A DNA stretch of 64,000 nt, taken from assembly GCA_039915945.1 (NCBI GenBank), contig JBDSMH010000019.1, positions 62,001 to 126,000 on the forward strand, given 5' to 3'. A program made the translations under genes and the position numbers. Of this stretch, positions 33,406 through 42,941 are shown piece after piece (the stretch's first letter is position 1; the number at the start of each line of letters is the position of its first letter). The stretch comes from DATLFA01 sp039915945 (GTDB lineage Bacteria; Actinomycetota; Acidimicrobiia; Acidimicrobiales; WLNW01). The notes below the pieces were generated by a model. That model saw only the letters and a list, made by a program, of their open reading frames with translations, did no database searches and was not told the origin of the DNA.

Positions 33406-35118
33406 ATGGCCAGAGCACGATTCAACGTCGTTGCCGGACTACTCGTACTGACAGCCCTTGTCAGCGCGGGTTGTGGTGACGACAAGGCGGCCGAGCCCGA
33501 CACGGGGACACCTAACTCGACCGTGTCGGCGGGTACGACGCCGTCCACGACCACCACCTTGGCGCCGAAGGACGGTGGCAGCATCACCCACGGCGTCTTC
33601 TCGGAGACTGCAGGTCTCGATCCGGCCGTTACGTTCGGCGGCGGCGCCACGGGTACGACCGAGGTCGGCGCGATCTTCGACACGATCATGCGCTACGACA
33701 CGGACAAGAAGGCGTTCGTCCCGCAGATCGCCGAGTCGCTCAATTCACACGCGGACTTCAGCGAGTGGACGCTGAAACTGCGACCGAACGTGAAGTTCAC
33801 CGACGGTACCGACTTCGATTCCGATGCCGTCGTCTTCGGTATGAAGCGACACGTGCAGTACGGCTCACGCGCTGCCGCACTCGTCGCGCAGATAAAGGAC
33901 TACACCGTCGTCGACAAGGTGACGCTCAAATTCACATTGAGCGCGCCGTACTCCAACTTCCCCTACGTACTCGCGTTCACGCCGGGAATGATCCCGTCGC
34001 CTACCGCGGTCAAGGCGGCCTGCAAGATCGGCCAGCCCGACGAGATCAAAGTGATGACGCAGTGCCCGTTCAACCTGAACCCGGTTGGTGCCGGCCCGTA
34101 CATGATCGACAAGTTTCTGCCGAAAGAATCGATCACCCTCAAGCGCAACGCCGCCTACTGGGGTGGCAAACCCCACCTCGACTCCATCAAGTTCGTGACC
34201 GTCGGTTCCTCACAAGCGGTGCTCGAAGGTCTGAAGTCGGGCACGCTGCAGATGGGCTACATGCGCGAGCCCGAGCCGGGCAAGATCGCCTCCGAGGACG
34301 CGACACTCGGTACCTACCTCAACTTGGTGTGGGCCGGCAATGGTCTCGTGCTGAACAACGGCAGGGTCAATTGCAAGGGCGGCCTGCCGGCAGCGGTGTG
34401 CGCAGGCAAGGCCGATGGCATCGTCGAACTCGACACGCCCACGAAAGACCTGCGAATCCGTCAAGCGATCTCGTTCGCCATCGACCCCAAGGTCATCGAC
34501 ACACGGGCACAGAACAACACTGGTTTCCCGGGCGGATCGTTCTTCCAGACCGGCTCGAAGTGGAAGTCGTCCGCACCGGTCAACACCTATGACGTCGAGC
34601 AGGCGAAGAAGCTCGTGCAAACGGTCAAAGCCGAAGGCAAGTGGGACGGCTCGGTGCGGTTGAACTGTTCGACGTCGCAGGCGAACATGTCGATCGCGGT
34701 GCAGACATTGCTCCAAGCCGCGGGCTTCAACGTCAATCTGAACAACGGCCAAGAGACCGCGGCGCAGATCAACACCATCACGAATCAAAAGCAGTTCGAC
34801 GTCGGGTGCTGGGGCTTCAGCATGGCCGACGAGGCGCCCGAAGTGATCTTCAGCTTGGCGTTCAACGCGGCCGCCGCCGGCAACTCGATGAACCATCAGA
34901 TCACCGACATCGATGCGCAGTCGAAACTGATGCGAGAGGCCAAAACCGACGCCGAGAAGCAGGCGGCACTCGACAAGATTCAGGACATCTGGCGGGCGCA
35001 GGTGCCGTCGGTGATCACGGGCGCCACGCCCGAACGCATCGTCTGGCGCAAGACCGTCCACGGCATCACGCCCAACGTGGCCTCGACGGTTCTCTGGCAC
35101 AACGTCTGGGTCGAGTAA
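33406..35118 (+). CDS. ABC transporter solute-binding lipoprotein, family 5 (570 aa)
   Basis: Lipoprotein signal peptide VVAGLLVLTALVSAGCGDD (cysteine at about residue 24), Thr/Ser/Pro-rich linker, then the SBP_bac_5 domain: GGSITHGVFSETAGLDP, WTLKLRPNVKFTDGTDFDSD and NLNPVGAGPYMIDKFLP. ATG with GGGGGATC upstream. It is closely related to the protein at 42942 (both have FSETAGLDP and PTKDxxIRQAI segments). No membrane or ATPase components are nearby. The luciferase-like gene follows 9 bases later. Confidence 0.9.
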   Translation: MARARFNVVAGLLVLTALVSAGCGDDKAAEPDTGTPNSTVSAGTTPSTTTTLAPKDGGSITHGVFSETAGLDPAVTFGGGATGTTEVGAIFDTIMRYDTDKKAFVPQIAESLNSHADFSEWTLKLRPNVKFTDGTDFDSDAVVFGMKRHVQYGSRAAALVAQIKDYTVVDKVTLKFTLSAPYSNFPYVLAFTPGMIPSPTAVKAACKIGQPDEIKVMTQCPFNLNPVGAGPYMIDKFLPKESITLKRNAAYWGGKPHLDSIKFVTVGSSQAVLEGLKSGTLQMGYMREPEPGKIASEDATLGTYLNLVWAGNGLVLNNGRVNCKGGLPAAVCAGKADGIVELDTPTKDLRIRQAISFAIDPKVIDTRAQNNTGFPGGSFFQTGSKWKSSAPVNTYDVEQAKKLVQTVKAEGKWDGSVRLNCSTSQANMSIAVQTLLQAAGFNVNLNNGQETAAQINTITNQKQFDVGCWGFSMADEAPEVIFSLAFNAAAAGNSMNHQITDIDAQSKLMREAKTDAEKQAALDKIQDIWRAQVPSVITGATPERIVWRKTVHGITPNVASTVLWHNVWVE

Positions 35119-35127
35119 GCATTGCGG

Positions 35128-36003
35128 ATGGCTGAATTTCAACTGTTCCTACCGCAGATGCGCATGAGCATGCCCGACCTGGTCGCGCGGGCGCGTGCGG
35201 CCGAGCGCGGCGGCTTCACCGGCATGGCGCTCATGGATCATTTCGCACCACCGCTGGCCGAGGCGCACGACATGTATGAGGCGATGGCAACTGCCGGATG
35301 GCTGTTGAGCGCCACCGAACGCCTCAAGGTCAGCCATCTCGTGCTGTGCGACGCGTTCCGCCATCCCGCGATGCTCGCCCGCCAGGCCGTCACCCTCGAT
35401 CACGCGTCTGGCGGCCGCTTCGAGCTCGGCATCGGTTGGGGATCGGTGCCGACCGAGTTCGAACAATTCGGCGTGTCACCGCGCGTCGCGTCGAAGCGCG
35501 TCGCCCGGTTCAAAGAATCACTCGATGTCATCCAGGCGTTGTGGACCGGCGAATCCGTCGACTACTCCGGCGAGTACCACACGCTCACCGCGGCGCTGCA
35601 GCGTCCGACGCCACTCGCGAAGCTTCCGATCGTCATCGGCGGGGCGGGCGAACGAACGCTGCAGGCAGTGGCCAAGCACGCCGATTGGTGGAACCTGCCG
35701 ATCTACGCGCTCGACAAACTCGACGAACTGCGGCCACTCGCCGGTACGGCGCGCGTTTCCACACAGGAGATGATCGGCTTCGTGCCGAGCGAGAGCGAAC
35801 GGGCGACCGTCGTCGCGACGGCCGAGAAGCGCTTCGGCGCAACGGGCATGGGTAAGTCGATGACCATCGGTGACGCGTCGCAGTTGCGCGAGCACTTCGC
35901 CGAGCGCGAAGCGCAGGGCGTCGAACGCTTCTACATCTGGTTCCTCGATTTCGCGAAGCCCGACACGCTCGCCGCGTTCGGCCGCGACGTCATCGGCGCG
36001 TAA
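35128..36003 (+). CDS. Luciferase-like (F420-dependent) oxidoreductase (291 aa)
   Basis: TIM-barrel LLM-family enzyme. FQLFLPQMRMSMPDLVARAR opens the barrel, MDHFAPPLAEAHDMYEAMAT and LVLCDAFRHPAMLARQAVTL surround the cofactor pocket, and GGRFELGIGWGSVPTEFEQF is the hallmark loop (about residues 94-113). Actinobacterial members mostly use F420, some FMN; which one is not decidable here. ATG at 35128 is chosen over an in-frame TTG two codons earlier. It follows the binding-protein gene closely and may act on the imported compound. Confidence 0.87.
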   Translation: MAEFQLFLPQMRMSMPDLVARARAAERGGFTGMALMDHFAPPLAEAHDMYEAMATAGWLLSATERLKVSHLVLCDAFRHPAMLARQAVTLDHASGGRFELGIGWGSVPTEFEQFGVSPRVASKRVARFKESLDVIQALWTGESVDYSGEYHTLTAALQRPTPLAKLPIVIGGAGERTLQAVAKHADWWNLPIYALDKLDELRPLAGTARVSTQEMIGFVPSESERATVVATAEKRFGATGMGKSMTIGDASQLREHFAEREAQGVERFYIWFLDFAKPDTLAAFGRDVIGA

Positions 36004-36061
36004 TTCGCCGGAGTCGAAGTCCGCGCGGCAAGTTCTGTTCTTAGCGCCACCGTCTTCAACT

Positions 36062-36856
36062 TCAGCGGCCGAGGAAGACCGGGGGTCGTTTCTCGGCGAA
36101 CGCCTGGAGTGCCTCGGGAAGATCGGCCGTCGCCAAGTTCACGGATTGCGACACGGTCTCGGCCTCGAGTGCCTGGGAGAGCGACGCGTTCACCGAGTTG
36201 TCGAGCATCCGTTTGGTCATCGACAACGCGAGCGGAGGGCCCTTGGCGATCTGCGTCGCGATCGTCGCGACGGCCTCGTCCAACTCGGCGACCGACACCA
36301 CCTCGTTCACGAACCCCAACTCCATTGCACGCGCCGCCGTGATGATCTCTGCGGTGAATGCGATGCGCTTGGCCTGATGCAACCCCATGCGCCGCGCCAG
36401 CACCCACGACGTGCCGAAGTCGAGGCTCAGCCCGAGGCGCGCGAACGCCAGAGAGAACCGCGCCCGGTCGGAGCACCACAAGAGGTCGGCCGCCAGCGCG
36501 AGACCGAAGCCCGCGCCGATGGCAACGCCGTCAACCTTGGCCACGACCGGTATCGGACAATCGTGCACCGCGGTCACGACAGTGGCGAGATCGCGCATAC
36601 CGGCAAAACCGCCACGCTCGAAACCGCCGCCGCTCGAACCACCCAGTGACCCACCGATGTCGGCACCGGCGCAGAACTCGCCATTGGCGCCCGTGAGGAT
36701 GGCGACGCGTGCATTGGAGATCGCGATGTCGCGGAACGCATCGCGAATGCCGATCCACATGTCCATCGTGCACGCGTTCTTCTTTTCGGGACGATCGAGT
36801 GTCACCGTGGCGACGTGATCGACGATCTCGAGACGGACGTTTTCGGTACTGCCCAA
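36062..36856 (-). CDS. Enoyl-CoA hydratase/isomerase (264 aa)
   Basis: Crotonase family: VATVTLDRPEKKNACTMDMW, GEFCAGADIGGSLGGSSGGG (glycine/serine-rich loop), VAKVDGVAIGAGFGLALAAD and FARLGLSLDFGTSWVLARRM. Start is TTG at 36856 because GGAGG lies 5 bases upstream and the downstream sequence aligns at once with the family; the longer frame to 37039 is shadow of the regulator gene. Last gene of the minus-strand set with GntR and two amidohydrolases. Confidence 0.85.
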   Translation of the reverse strand: MGSTENVRLEIVDHVATVTLDRPEKKNACTMDMWIGIRDAFRDIAISNARVAILTGANGEFCAGADIGGSLGGSSGGGFERGGFAGMRDLATVVTAVHDCPIPVVAKVDGVAIGAGFGLALAADLLWCSDRARFSLAFARLGLSLDFGTSWVLARRMGLHQAKRIAFTAEIITAARAMELGFVNEVVSVAELDEAVATIATQIAKGPPLALSMTKRMLDNSVNASLSQALEAETVSQSVNLATADLPEALQAFAEKRPPVFLGR

Positions 36857-36875
36857 CGTGGCCTCCGGGTTCAGA

Positions 36876-37739
36876 TCAGTCAGGTGGGCGGGCGAAGAAG
36901 TCGAGCACCATCGGTGGCTCGCGGTTCTTGAAGAGCGCCGCGCCGGCAGCCGCGAGATGGCGGCCCCAGTACTCTTCGGCCTCTTCGCTGCGGCCTTGCC
37001 CGATGAGCGATACCAACTCTTCGTGGGCCCGGACGCCACGACGACGCGCGTGCAGCGTTGGCGTGGAGCTCTCTTCGATCGCGCCCGCGATCGTGCGCTC
37101 GATGACCTCGCGCAGCATCTGCGCGAACAGCAACAACGCCCGATTGCCGGTGAGCTCGATCAGCGTTTCGTGGAAGGCGGTGCTCGCACGCGCGTAGGCC
37201 GGCGGATCGTCGAGCGATCGCCGCTCGTCGTCGATTCGTCGCGTCAACGTCTCGGCGGCGCGCCGCGGATCGGTCGATGCCAGCAGCCGGACCGCCGGCG
37301 GCTCGACCATCGCCATCGCTTCGTAGACCTCCGTCGCCGGCGTGCCACTCAGGGCCAGCAGAAGCCCGTAGTACCGAGACGCGAGCTCGACGCGGGGTCG
37401 GTTGACGACCACGCCTCCGTTCGCGCCGCGCACGATCGTGATGAGCGACTCGGTCTCGAGGATGCGAAACGCCTCGCGCAGCGTGGGCCGCGACAACCCG
37501 TAGCGGGTCAGAAGCTCGTTCTCGGGACCGAGGTGCTCCCCGAACTTGAGTTCCCCGGTGATGATCTGCCGGCGCAGCCGGGCGGCCACGATCTCGGCTG
37601 CCTTGGGGACACGCACGACCTCGTTGCCGAGTCGGGGCGCAACGCCCTCATCATCGTCATCGGCCTTGGGCGCACCCTTAGCCATCGCCAAACCGCTGCC
37701 ATCGGACATCCACGGCGTGGAGCGTAGATCCTTCCGCAT
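36876..37739 (-). CDS. GntR-family regulator, FadR/FCD type (287 aa)
   Basis: DNA-binding winged helix at about residues 46-110 (AAEIVAARLRRQIITGELKF, then RYGLSRPTLREAFRILETES) followed by an FCD effector domain with AFHETLIELTGNRALLLFAQ and HEELVSLIGQGRSEEAEEYW, whose histidines usually bind a metal and a carboxylate. The first 40 residues are a charged extension with DDDDEG. The ATG at 37739 overlaps the amidohydrolase stop (TGATG); GTG at 37742 is an alternative. It probably senses an acid processed by the flanking enzymes and controls this set. Confidence 0.88.
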   Translation of the reverse strand: MRKDLRSTPWMSDGSGLAMAKGAPKADDDDEGVAPRLGNEVVRVPKAAEIVAARLRRQIITGELKFGEHLGPENELLTRYGLSRPTLREAFRILETESLITIVRGANGGVVVNRPRVELASRYYGLLLALSGTPATEVYEAMAMVEPPAVRLLASTDPRRAAETLTRRIDDERRSLDDPPAYARASTAFHETLIELTGNRALLLFAQMLREVIERTIAGAIEESSTPTLHARRRGVRAHEELVSLIGQGRSEEAEEYWGRHLAAAGAALFKNREPPMVLDFFARPPD

Positions 37740-38899
37740 CACAGGCCCAGGAGCTCCCGTGCGTTGTCCCGCATCACTCGCATCACGGCATGTTCATCGA
37801 AGCCCTCGAGTTCGAGCGCGAAGGACTGCGGGTCGGCCAGACCCTCGCCGTGGGGCCAATCGGAGCCGAACAGCACATGCTCGACGCCGATCAGATCGGC
37901 CAGTGCCGCGAGATCTTCTTCGCAGTACGGCGTGACCCAGACATGAGCGCGCACGGTTTCGAGCGGATCCTCCGAGAAGGCCGACGGCGTTTGGTTCGCC
38001 AACTTGCGCATTCGCTTGACGAGCAGTTGGACCCAGTCGGACCCGTTCTCGATGCTGGCGACCTTGAGTCCGGGGTGGCGGTCGAAGACCCCGTGCACGA
38101 TCAACGAACCCATGGCGTCGTGGATGGCGCGATCCGATACGAGCAGCTTGCTCAACGCATCGTTGAAGAACGGCTCGTAGACCTCGGGACCACCCCATGC
38201 CGCGGCGTAGCGGTTGTACCCGCTGTCACCGAGGTGGAAAGCCGCCGGCACACCCGCCTCGGCCAGCACCGCCCACACGCGATCGTGTTGCGGATCACCG
38301 AGTGAACGCGACCGCCCGTTGGGGCCGGGAACCGGCGCGGGACGGATGTGAACCAGGCGGGCGCCCCGCTCGATCAACGACGTCGCTTCGGCTTCGGCCG
38401 CGATCGGATCGGCGAGCGAGAGCATGGGCGCGGCGAAGATGCGCTGATCGAAGGCAAAGCCCCAATCGTCCTCGAGCCACCGATTGAAAGCGGACAGCGA
38501 CGCCATCGTGGCGTCGATGTCGAGCCGGAGCGCCTCTTCGACGCCGCAGCCCATCGTGGGGAACAAGACGATGGCGTCGAGGCCTTGGCCGTCCATGACC
38601 TCGAGGCGAGCCTCACGGTCGCGATACTCGGGGTGGATCGGCTCGACCTTGCTCAGCGAACGCGGATCGACGCCGGGCGGCACCTGTCCCCGAAACAACA
38701 GATCGACACAACCGGGAACGATGACGGGGTCGAACGACGGGTTGGGGATGAAGCGGTTGACCTTGCCCCCCGCGACGATGACCGGACGGCCGCCGTCCAT
38801 CAGCACTCGCACGCCCCGCCGGCGGAACTCGGGATCGAGGTGCCGGGTGAAGGCATCGAGCGACTCGTAGTAGTGGTTGTCCGCGTCGACCGGTCGCAT
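37739..38899 (-). CDS. Amidohydrolase family 2 protein (386 aa)
   Basis: ACMSD-like TIM-barrel hydrolase. The start VDADNHYYESLDAFTRHLD supplies the first metal histidine; HIRPAPVPGPNGRSRSLGDP and FHLGDSGYN provide others; the final aspartate is in HVLFGSDWPHGEGLADP (about residues 350-366), a family hallmark. Start ATG at 38899 is 7 bases after GGGGGAG; an ATG immediately before it is possible. The 19-base motif shared with 18014 is 35 bases upstream. The stop overlaps the GntR gene. Confidence 0.86.
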   Translation of the reverse strand: MRPVDADNHYYESLDAFTRHLDPEFRRRGVRVLMDGGRPVIVAGGKVNRFIPNPSFDPVIVPGCVDLLFRGQVPPGVDPRSLSKVEPIHPEYRDREARLEVMDGQGLDAIVLFPTMGCGVEEALRLDIDATMASLSAFNRWLEDDWGFAFDQRIFAAPMLSLADPIAAEAEATSLIERGARLVHIRPAPVPGPNGRSRSLGDPQHDRVWAVLAEAGVPAAFHLGDSGYNRYAAAWGGPEVYEPFFNDALSKLLVSDRAIHDAMGSLIVHGVFDRHPGLKVASIENGSDWVQLLVKRMRKLANQTPSAFSEDPLETVRAHVWVTPYCEEDLAALADLIGVEHVLFGSDWPHGEGLADPQSFALELEGFDEHAVMRVMRDNARELLGL

Positions 38900-38934
38900 C
38901 ATCACGCTCCCCCGTTCCTTTCGCATGTTACCGC

Positions 38935-38953
38935 AATCCTCTAGATCTTTCCG
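38935..38953 (-). promoter_or_regulatory. Conserved AT-rich 19-base motif, second copy
   Basis: On the minus strand CGGAAAGATCTAGAGGATT, 17 of 19 bases identical to the copy at 18014-18032 and in the same orientation and nearly the same distance to the start codon. GGTAACATG follows and contains a -10-like TAACAT. It lies just before the stop codon of the upstream amidohydrolase gene. Confidence 0.5.
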
Positions 38954-38955
38954 AC

Positions 38956-40161
38956 TTACGACAGGTAGTCCAGGCCAAGCAGGCGGATCGCGTTCGTCCG
39001 CACGAGCTTGGTGACCGTTTCGTCCGAGAGCCCGCTCATGATGTCCAAGGCGACTGCTTTGGTGTCGGGCCACGTGGAGTCCGAATGCGGATAGTCGACC
39101 TCGAACATGACGTTGTCGACGCCGCACGAGTCGAGCGACGCCAGCCCATGCCGGTCGCGGAAGAAGCAGCCGAAAACCTGCCGGTAGTAGAAGGTGGACG
39201 GGGGTTCGGTGGCTTCGCGGGGGCCGCCGATCCACGCGCGGTGTTGCAACCACACGTCATCGGCCCGCTCGAGCAGGTACGGAATCCAACCGATCTGACC
39301 CTCGGCGTACATGAGCCGCAGTCCCGGAAACTGGGCGAGCTTGCCCGAGAAGAGAAAGTCGGCGAGCGAGTTCATGCAGTTGCCGAACCCAATGGTCACG
39401 TTGACACCGAGCGGCGCATCGCTCGATGTAGCCGGCATCTTGGTGCCGGACCCGATGTGAAGGCACAGCACGGTAGAAGTCTCCGCGCACGCCGCGAAGA
39501 AGGGATCCCAGTAGCCGCTGTGAATGCTGGGCAGACCTAGGTACGGCGGGATCTCGCTGAATGCGACTGCCCGCACACCACGCGCCGCGTTGCGCCTGAT
39601 CTCGTCGGCGGCGAGTGTCGCGTCCCACAGCGGCACGAGGCACAGCGGGATGAGACGACCTCCACTGTCACCACACCACTCTTCGACCATCCAGTCGTTG
39701 TAAGCCTTGACGCAGAGCAGCGCGAGATCGCGGTCTTTCGCCTCGAGGAACGTTTGGCCGCAAAAACGTGGGAAATTCGGAAAGCACAGCGACGCTTCGG
39801 TCCAGTTGCGATCCATGTCGATCAGCCGCTCGGCCACGTCGAAACAGCCGGGCCGCATGTCGTCGAACGTGGTGCCGGTCATCGTCATCTCGTCACGAGG
39901 CCGGCCGGCTGCGGTGACCGCACGCTTGAGCGACTGCGTCAGATCTTCGTAGACCCAGTAGTCGACCAACGGTCCATCGGTGCCCGGCCGCTCGACGTAG
40001 CGCGCCCCCTCGAGGCGCAACTCCCCCGCAGGGAGACGCACCACGCGCGGGCCGCTGTCGCGCACCGCGGCGGGCAGACGGTCTGCCCACACGGTGGGCG
40101 GCTCGATCACATGGTCGTCGACGCTCACGATGAGTGGCATGTCTCGGCGCGGCGTTGTCAT
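38956..40161 (-). CDS. Amidohydrolase family 2 protein (401 aa)
   Basis: Close relative of the enzyme at 16822. VSVDDHVIEPPTVWADRLP carries the altered metal motif, LCLHIGSGTKMP has the mid-barrel histidine, and DYPHSDSTWPDTKAV carries the late aspartate (about residue 357). CVKAYNDWMVEEWCG and RLIPLCLVPLWD are shared with the paralogue. ATG at 40161 has GGGGGATG upstream, and a recognisable promoter lies at 40203-40232. It is the first gene of the minus-strand set. Confidence 0.88.
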   Translation of the reverse strand: MTTPRRDMPLIVSVDDHVIEPPTVWADRLPAAVRDSGPRVVRLPAGELRLEGARYVERPGTDGPLVDYWVYEDLTQSLKRAVTAAGRPRDEMTMTGTTFDDMRPGCFDVAERLIDMDRNWTEASLCFPNFPRFCGQTFLEAKDRDLALLCVKAYNDWMVEEWCGDSGGRLIPLCLVPLWDATLAADEIRRNAARGVRAVAFSEIPPYLGLPSIHSGYWDPFFAACAETSTVLCLHIGSGTKMPATSSDAPLGVNVTIGFGNCMNSLADFLFSGKLAQFPGLRLMYAEGQIGWIPYLLERADDVWLQHRAWIGGPREATEPPSTFYYRQVFGCFFRDRHGLASLDSCGVDNVMFEVDYPHSDSTWPDTKAVALDIMSGLSDETVTKLVRTNAIRLLGLDYLS

Positions 40162-40202
40162 GGCGCGTCATCCCCCGCGGGTTGGTCCGGCAACGGCCGC
40201 CG

Positions 40203-40232
40203 GATATAGCTAAATAGATTAGAGGCTTTCAA
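40203..40232 (-). promoter_or_regulatory. Promoter for the amidohydrolase-GntR operon
   Basis: On the minus strand TTGAAA is followed after 18 bases by TATATC, in an AT-rich island (CTAATCTATTTAGCTATATC). Transcription would start about 35 bases before the ATG at 40161. The island also carries CCTCTA and TATATCCG, which are the two halves of the 19-base motif seen at 18014 and 38935. Confidence 0.5.
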
Positions 40233-40259
40233 TCTCTCACGCGGCCGAGTTCAAGCCGC

Positions 40260-41968
40260 TCAGCCGGCGAGCGGCGTGAGCAGTCGGATCGCGTCGGCGC
40301 CGATCGTGGGGTCGAGCCGGCCCTCGCCCCGCCATTTCTGCACGTCGTCGATCAGGTCACTCGCCTTGTCGGTGACGTGATGATCCGAATCGGGATGCTT
40401 CGCACGTTCGTTCTGGAGGTCAACAAGTTTGCCCAGCAGATTCGAGCCTCGATCTCCGTACGCGTCCGGGTTCGGCGCCAGCTTCGCAATCAATGCGGGG
40501 ATCGAGTTGACCGTCGCGGTCGGAGCGGTCGTCGGCGGGATCGTCGCCGGCACCGTAGGGGGCGGGGTCGTCGGTGTCGTCGTGGGTGGCGGAATTGTGA
40601 TCGGCACCGCGGACGCGAGTCGAGTCGTCGGCGGCGCCGCGATGCCGGTACCGCGCCGGTCGATCGTCGTCGGCGTCGCCACGTCGCTCAGCGATGGCGG
40701 CGCATCGTCGGCGCGTACCGGTTGCGCCGCCGAGCCGTCCTGTCGAGGTGCGAGCGTGGTCGGGGCCGATTGGTCGATCTGCATCGCGGCGGCCCCTACC
40801 GGCGGGCTCGATTGGTGGCTCGCCGCGGTGACCGGCCCCGCGATGAGCAGCCCGGTGACCGCGACGCTGGCCATCGCCGAACCACCGGTGTTCGCCAAGG
40901 TCGTGATGCCGTAACCCCACGCTTCGGGCGCCTTCGCGCTGGCGGTCAGCGCGTTGCCGAGAAATGGCACATGCGCGAGCGACGCCAGTGCACCGCCGGC
41001 GCGCCGCAGCTTCGGAAGTGAGATGTTGAGGAATGCCCGCACCATTTCGGGGCTGAAGTGCGTCCCCGAACACCGCGTCAGTTCCGCCCGCGCGTCGGCG
41101 AGTGACATCGCGGACTTGTAGGAACGCACGGCGGTCATCACTTCGAACGAATCGGCGACTGCGAGCATGGCCGCGGCGCGGGGAATGTCGTGGCCGGCGA
41201 GTTTGAGCGGGTAGCCGGTGCCATCCCACCGTTCGTGATGTCCGCCGACGGCATGGACCCATTCGCCGAGCCAGTCGGCAACCGGGGCGACGAGCTCGGC
41301 TCCGGCCGCCGGATGGTTCTGGAGGATAGCCCACTCGGCGCTGTCGGGCTTGCCTCGTTTGTTGAGTATCTCGGTGGGCACGGTGATCTTGCCCATGTCA
41401 TGGATCAACGCGGCCCATTGCAGCTTTTGTCGTTCGTCGAGGTCAAATGGAGTTCTTCGCCGAGGAGCTCGGCATACAGGCGAACCCGCTCGGAGTGGCC
41501 CCGGGTACGTCGATCGTGTGCGCCAATGGCCGTCGAGAGCAACACCAACTGCTCGGCTGCTTGTGCTCGATCGGCGGACAATCCATTCGTGCGCACGTCG
41601 AGCAGTTCGCGCTCCATGCGCTTGCCGCTGCCGGCCTTCAGCGCCATCTTGAATCGCGACGGCGTGCGGTCGGGAAACACCAGCGAGAGCCGCAGCAGCG
41701 TGGAGAGGGGCAACAGACGCCGGCCCCCGCGTTCGACGATCGTGATCGTCGTCATCGAAATCGCGGCGATGATCACGACACGCAGGATCGCGCACCGCCA
41801 CGACGACGCCGGCGGCAACATGATGGCCAAGGCGATCGATACTGCCGCCGCGAGCACCATCGGGGCCAAGGCGATCGACCATTTGAGCGACTTGGCGACG
41901 AGTGCGCGACCAGCCCACCCCTCAGCCGAGGGCGGATCGGTCTCCGTGCCCGTCAGGCGTTGCTTCAA
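40260..41968 (-). pseudogene. HD-GYP domain membrane protein, split by a -1 frameshift
   Basis: Cyclic-di-GMP phosphodiesterase-type protein in two frames. The N-terminal frame (probable TTG start at 41968 after GAGGGG; first TTG possible at 42037) has two membrane helices (SIALAPMVLAAAVSIALAIM and AILRVVIIAAISMTTITIVE) and GAHDRRTRGHSERVRLYAEL. It then meets a stop. One extra T at the minus-strand TTT near 41445-41447 would give LHFDLDERQKLQWAALIHDM and join the second frame, which holds HDMGK and the signature HHERWDGTGYP. The C-terminus adds a third hydrophobic segment, a Pro/Thr-rich linker and about 70 residues of unknown type. A homopolymer error in the assembly is possible. Confidence 0.75.
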
Positions 41969-42166
41969 CGCGATAACCCCTCGTCGAAAGTTGTTTCGAC
42001 ATCGCGAGCGGGCACCCTGAGCGGTGCCGGTGAGCAACGCAGAAATGATCCCCGTGGACCAGGCTGAAGGCCCTAGCTCTGGTGGTGCTCGCCCGCTCTC
42101 ACGGGCTCACATGGCGATGGCAGCGCGGGCAAGCGCCGTGTCATCGACGACCGCCACAGTGAGCGA

Positions 42167-42883
42167 ATGGACCAACCGAAAGATCCCATCGCCTCGCTCG
42201 GCAACATCGTCACCGTATGGGCGCACCCCGACGACGAGACCTACCTGGCCGGCGGCCTGATGGCGATGGCTCGAGCGCAGGGCGCCCATGTCACGTGCGT
42301 GGTCGCGACGGATGGTGATTTCGCCGACTCGCCGGCTGATCGTCGATCACGCGGTCGCCTCCGACTCTGCGAACTCCACAGTGCGCTCGACGTGCTCGAC
42401 GTACACGATCGCGAGTTCATCCATCTGCCCGATGGCGGCTGCTCGCACGTGGACGACAACGGGCCCGTCGACGCGATCGCGCAAGTGCTCGCGAGTCGTG
42501 CGCCCGACACCGTCATCACGTTCGGACCGGACGGCTTCACCGGTCACGGCGACCATCGAGCGGTGTCGCGTTGGACGATCGCTGCCGCCCGCCGGGCCGT
42601 GCCGGCAAGCCGGATCTTGCACCCGACGACCACCGCCACCCGACTCGTCGAGGACCGCGACATCGTCGATCACCACCCCATCTTCGACGACGGGCTTCCC
42701 GTCACCCACGGCCCGGACACTCTCGCGCTCGCACTCGAGTTGCCCGAGCATTGGCTCGACAAGAAAGTGCGGGCGCTGCGCTGTCACGACAGCCAGACGC
42801 GATGGTTGATCGAATCGATCGGAATCGTTCGCTACCGGCGTTGGGTGGCGGCGGAACACTTCGTGAACGCTGCGCCATATTGA
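42167..42883 (+). CDS. PIG-L family deacetylase (238 aa)
   Basis: LmbE/PIG-L zinc deacetylase. VWAHPDDETYLAGGLMAMAR has the zinc-binding H-P-D-D (about residues 19-22) and GFTGHGDHRAVSRW the third ligand (about 126-131). Actinobacterial relatives include MshB and Mca of mycothiol metabolism, which act on N-acetylglucosaminyl compounds or mycothiol conjugates; this protein is shorter and its substrate is open. It is single, convergent with the binding-protein gene and separated from it by a terminator. Confidence 0.88.
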   Translation: MDQPKDPIASLGNIVTVWAHPDDETYLAGGLMAMARAQGAHVTCVVATDGDFADSPADRRSRGRLRLCELHSALDVLDVHDREFIHLPDGGCSHVDDNGPVDAIAQVLASRAPDTVITFGPDGFTGHGDHRAVSRWTIAAARRAVPASRILHPTTTATRLVEDRDIVDHHPIFDDGLPVTHGPDTLALALELPEHWLDKKVRALRCHDSQTRWLIESIGIVRYRRWVAAEHFVNAAPY

Positions 42884-42896
42884 CGGCAGAACGCGA

Positions 42897-42930
42897 ACGG
42901 CCGCCGCGAGTGAAAACCCGCGGCGGCCGT
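42897..42930. terminator. Bidirectional hairpin terminator
   Basis: ACGGCCGCCGCG and CGCGGCGGCCGT form a perfect 12-base-pair stem around a 10-base loop. It lies between the convergent deacetylase (ends 42883) and binding-protein (ends 42942) genes. No T-run follows on either strand, as is common for GC-rich actinobacterial terminators. Confidence 0.75.
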
Positions 42931-42941
42931 CCTGGCGATGG

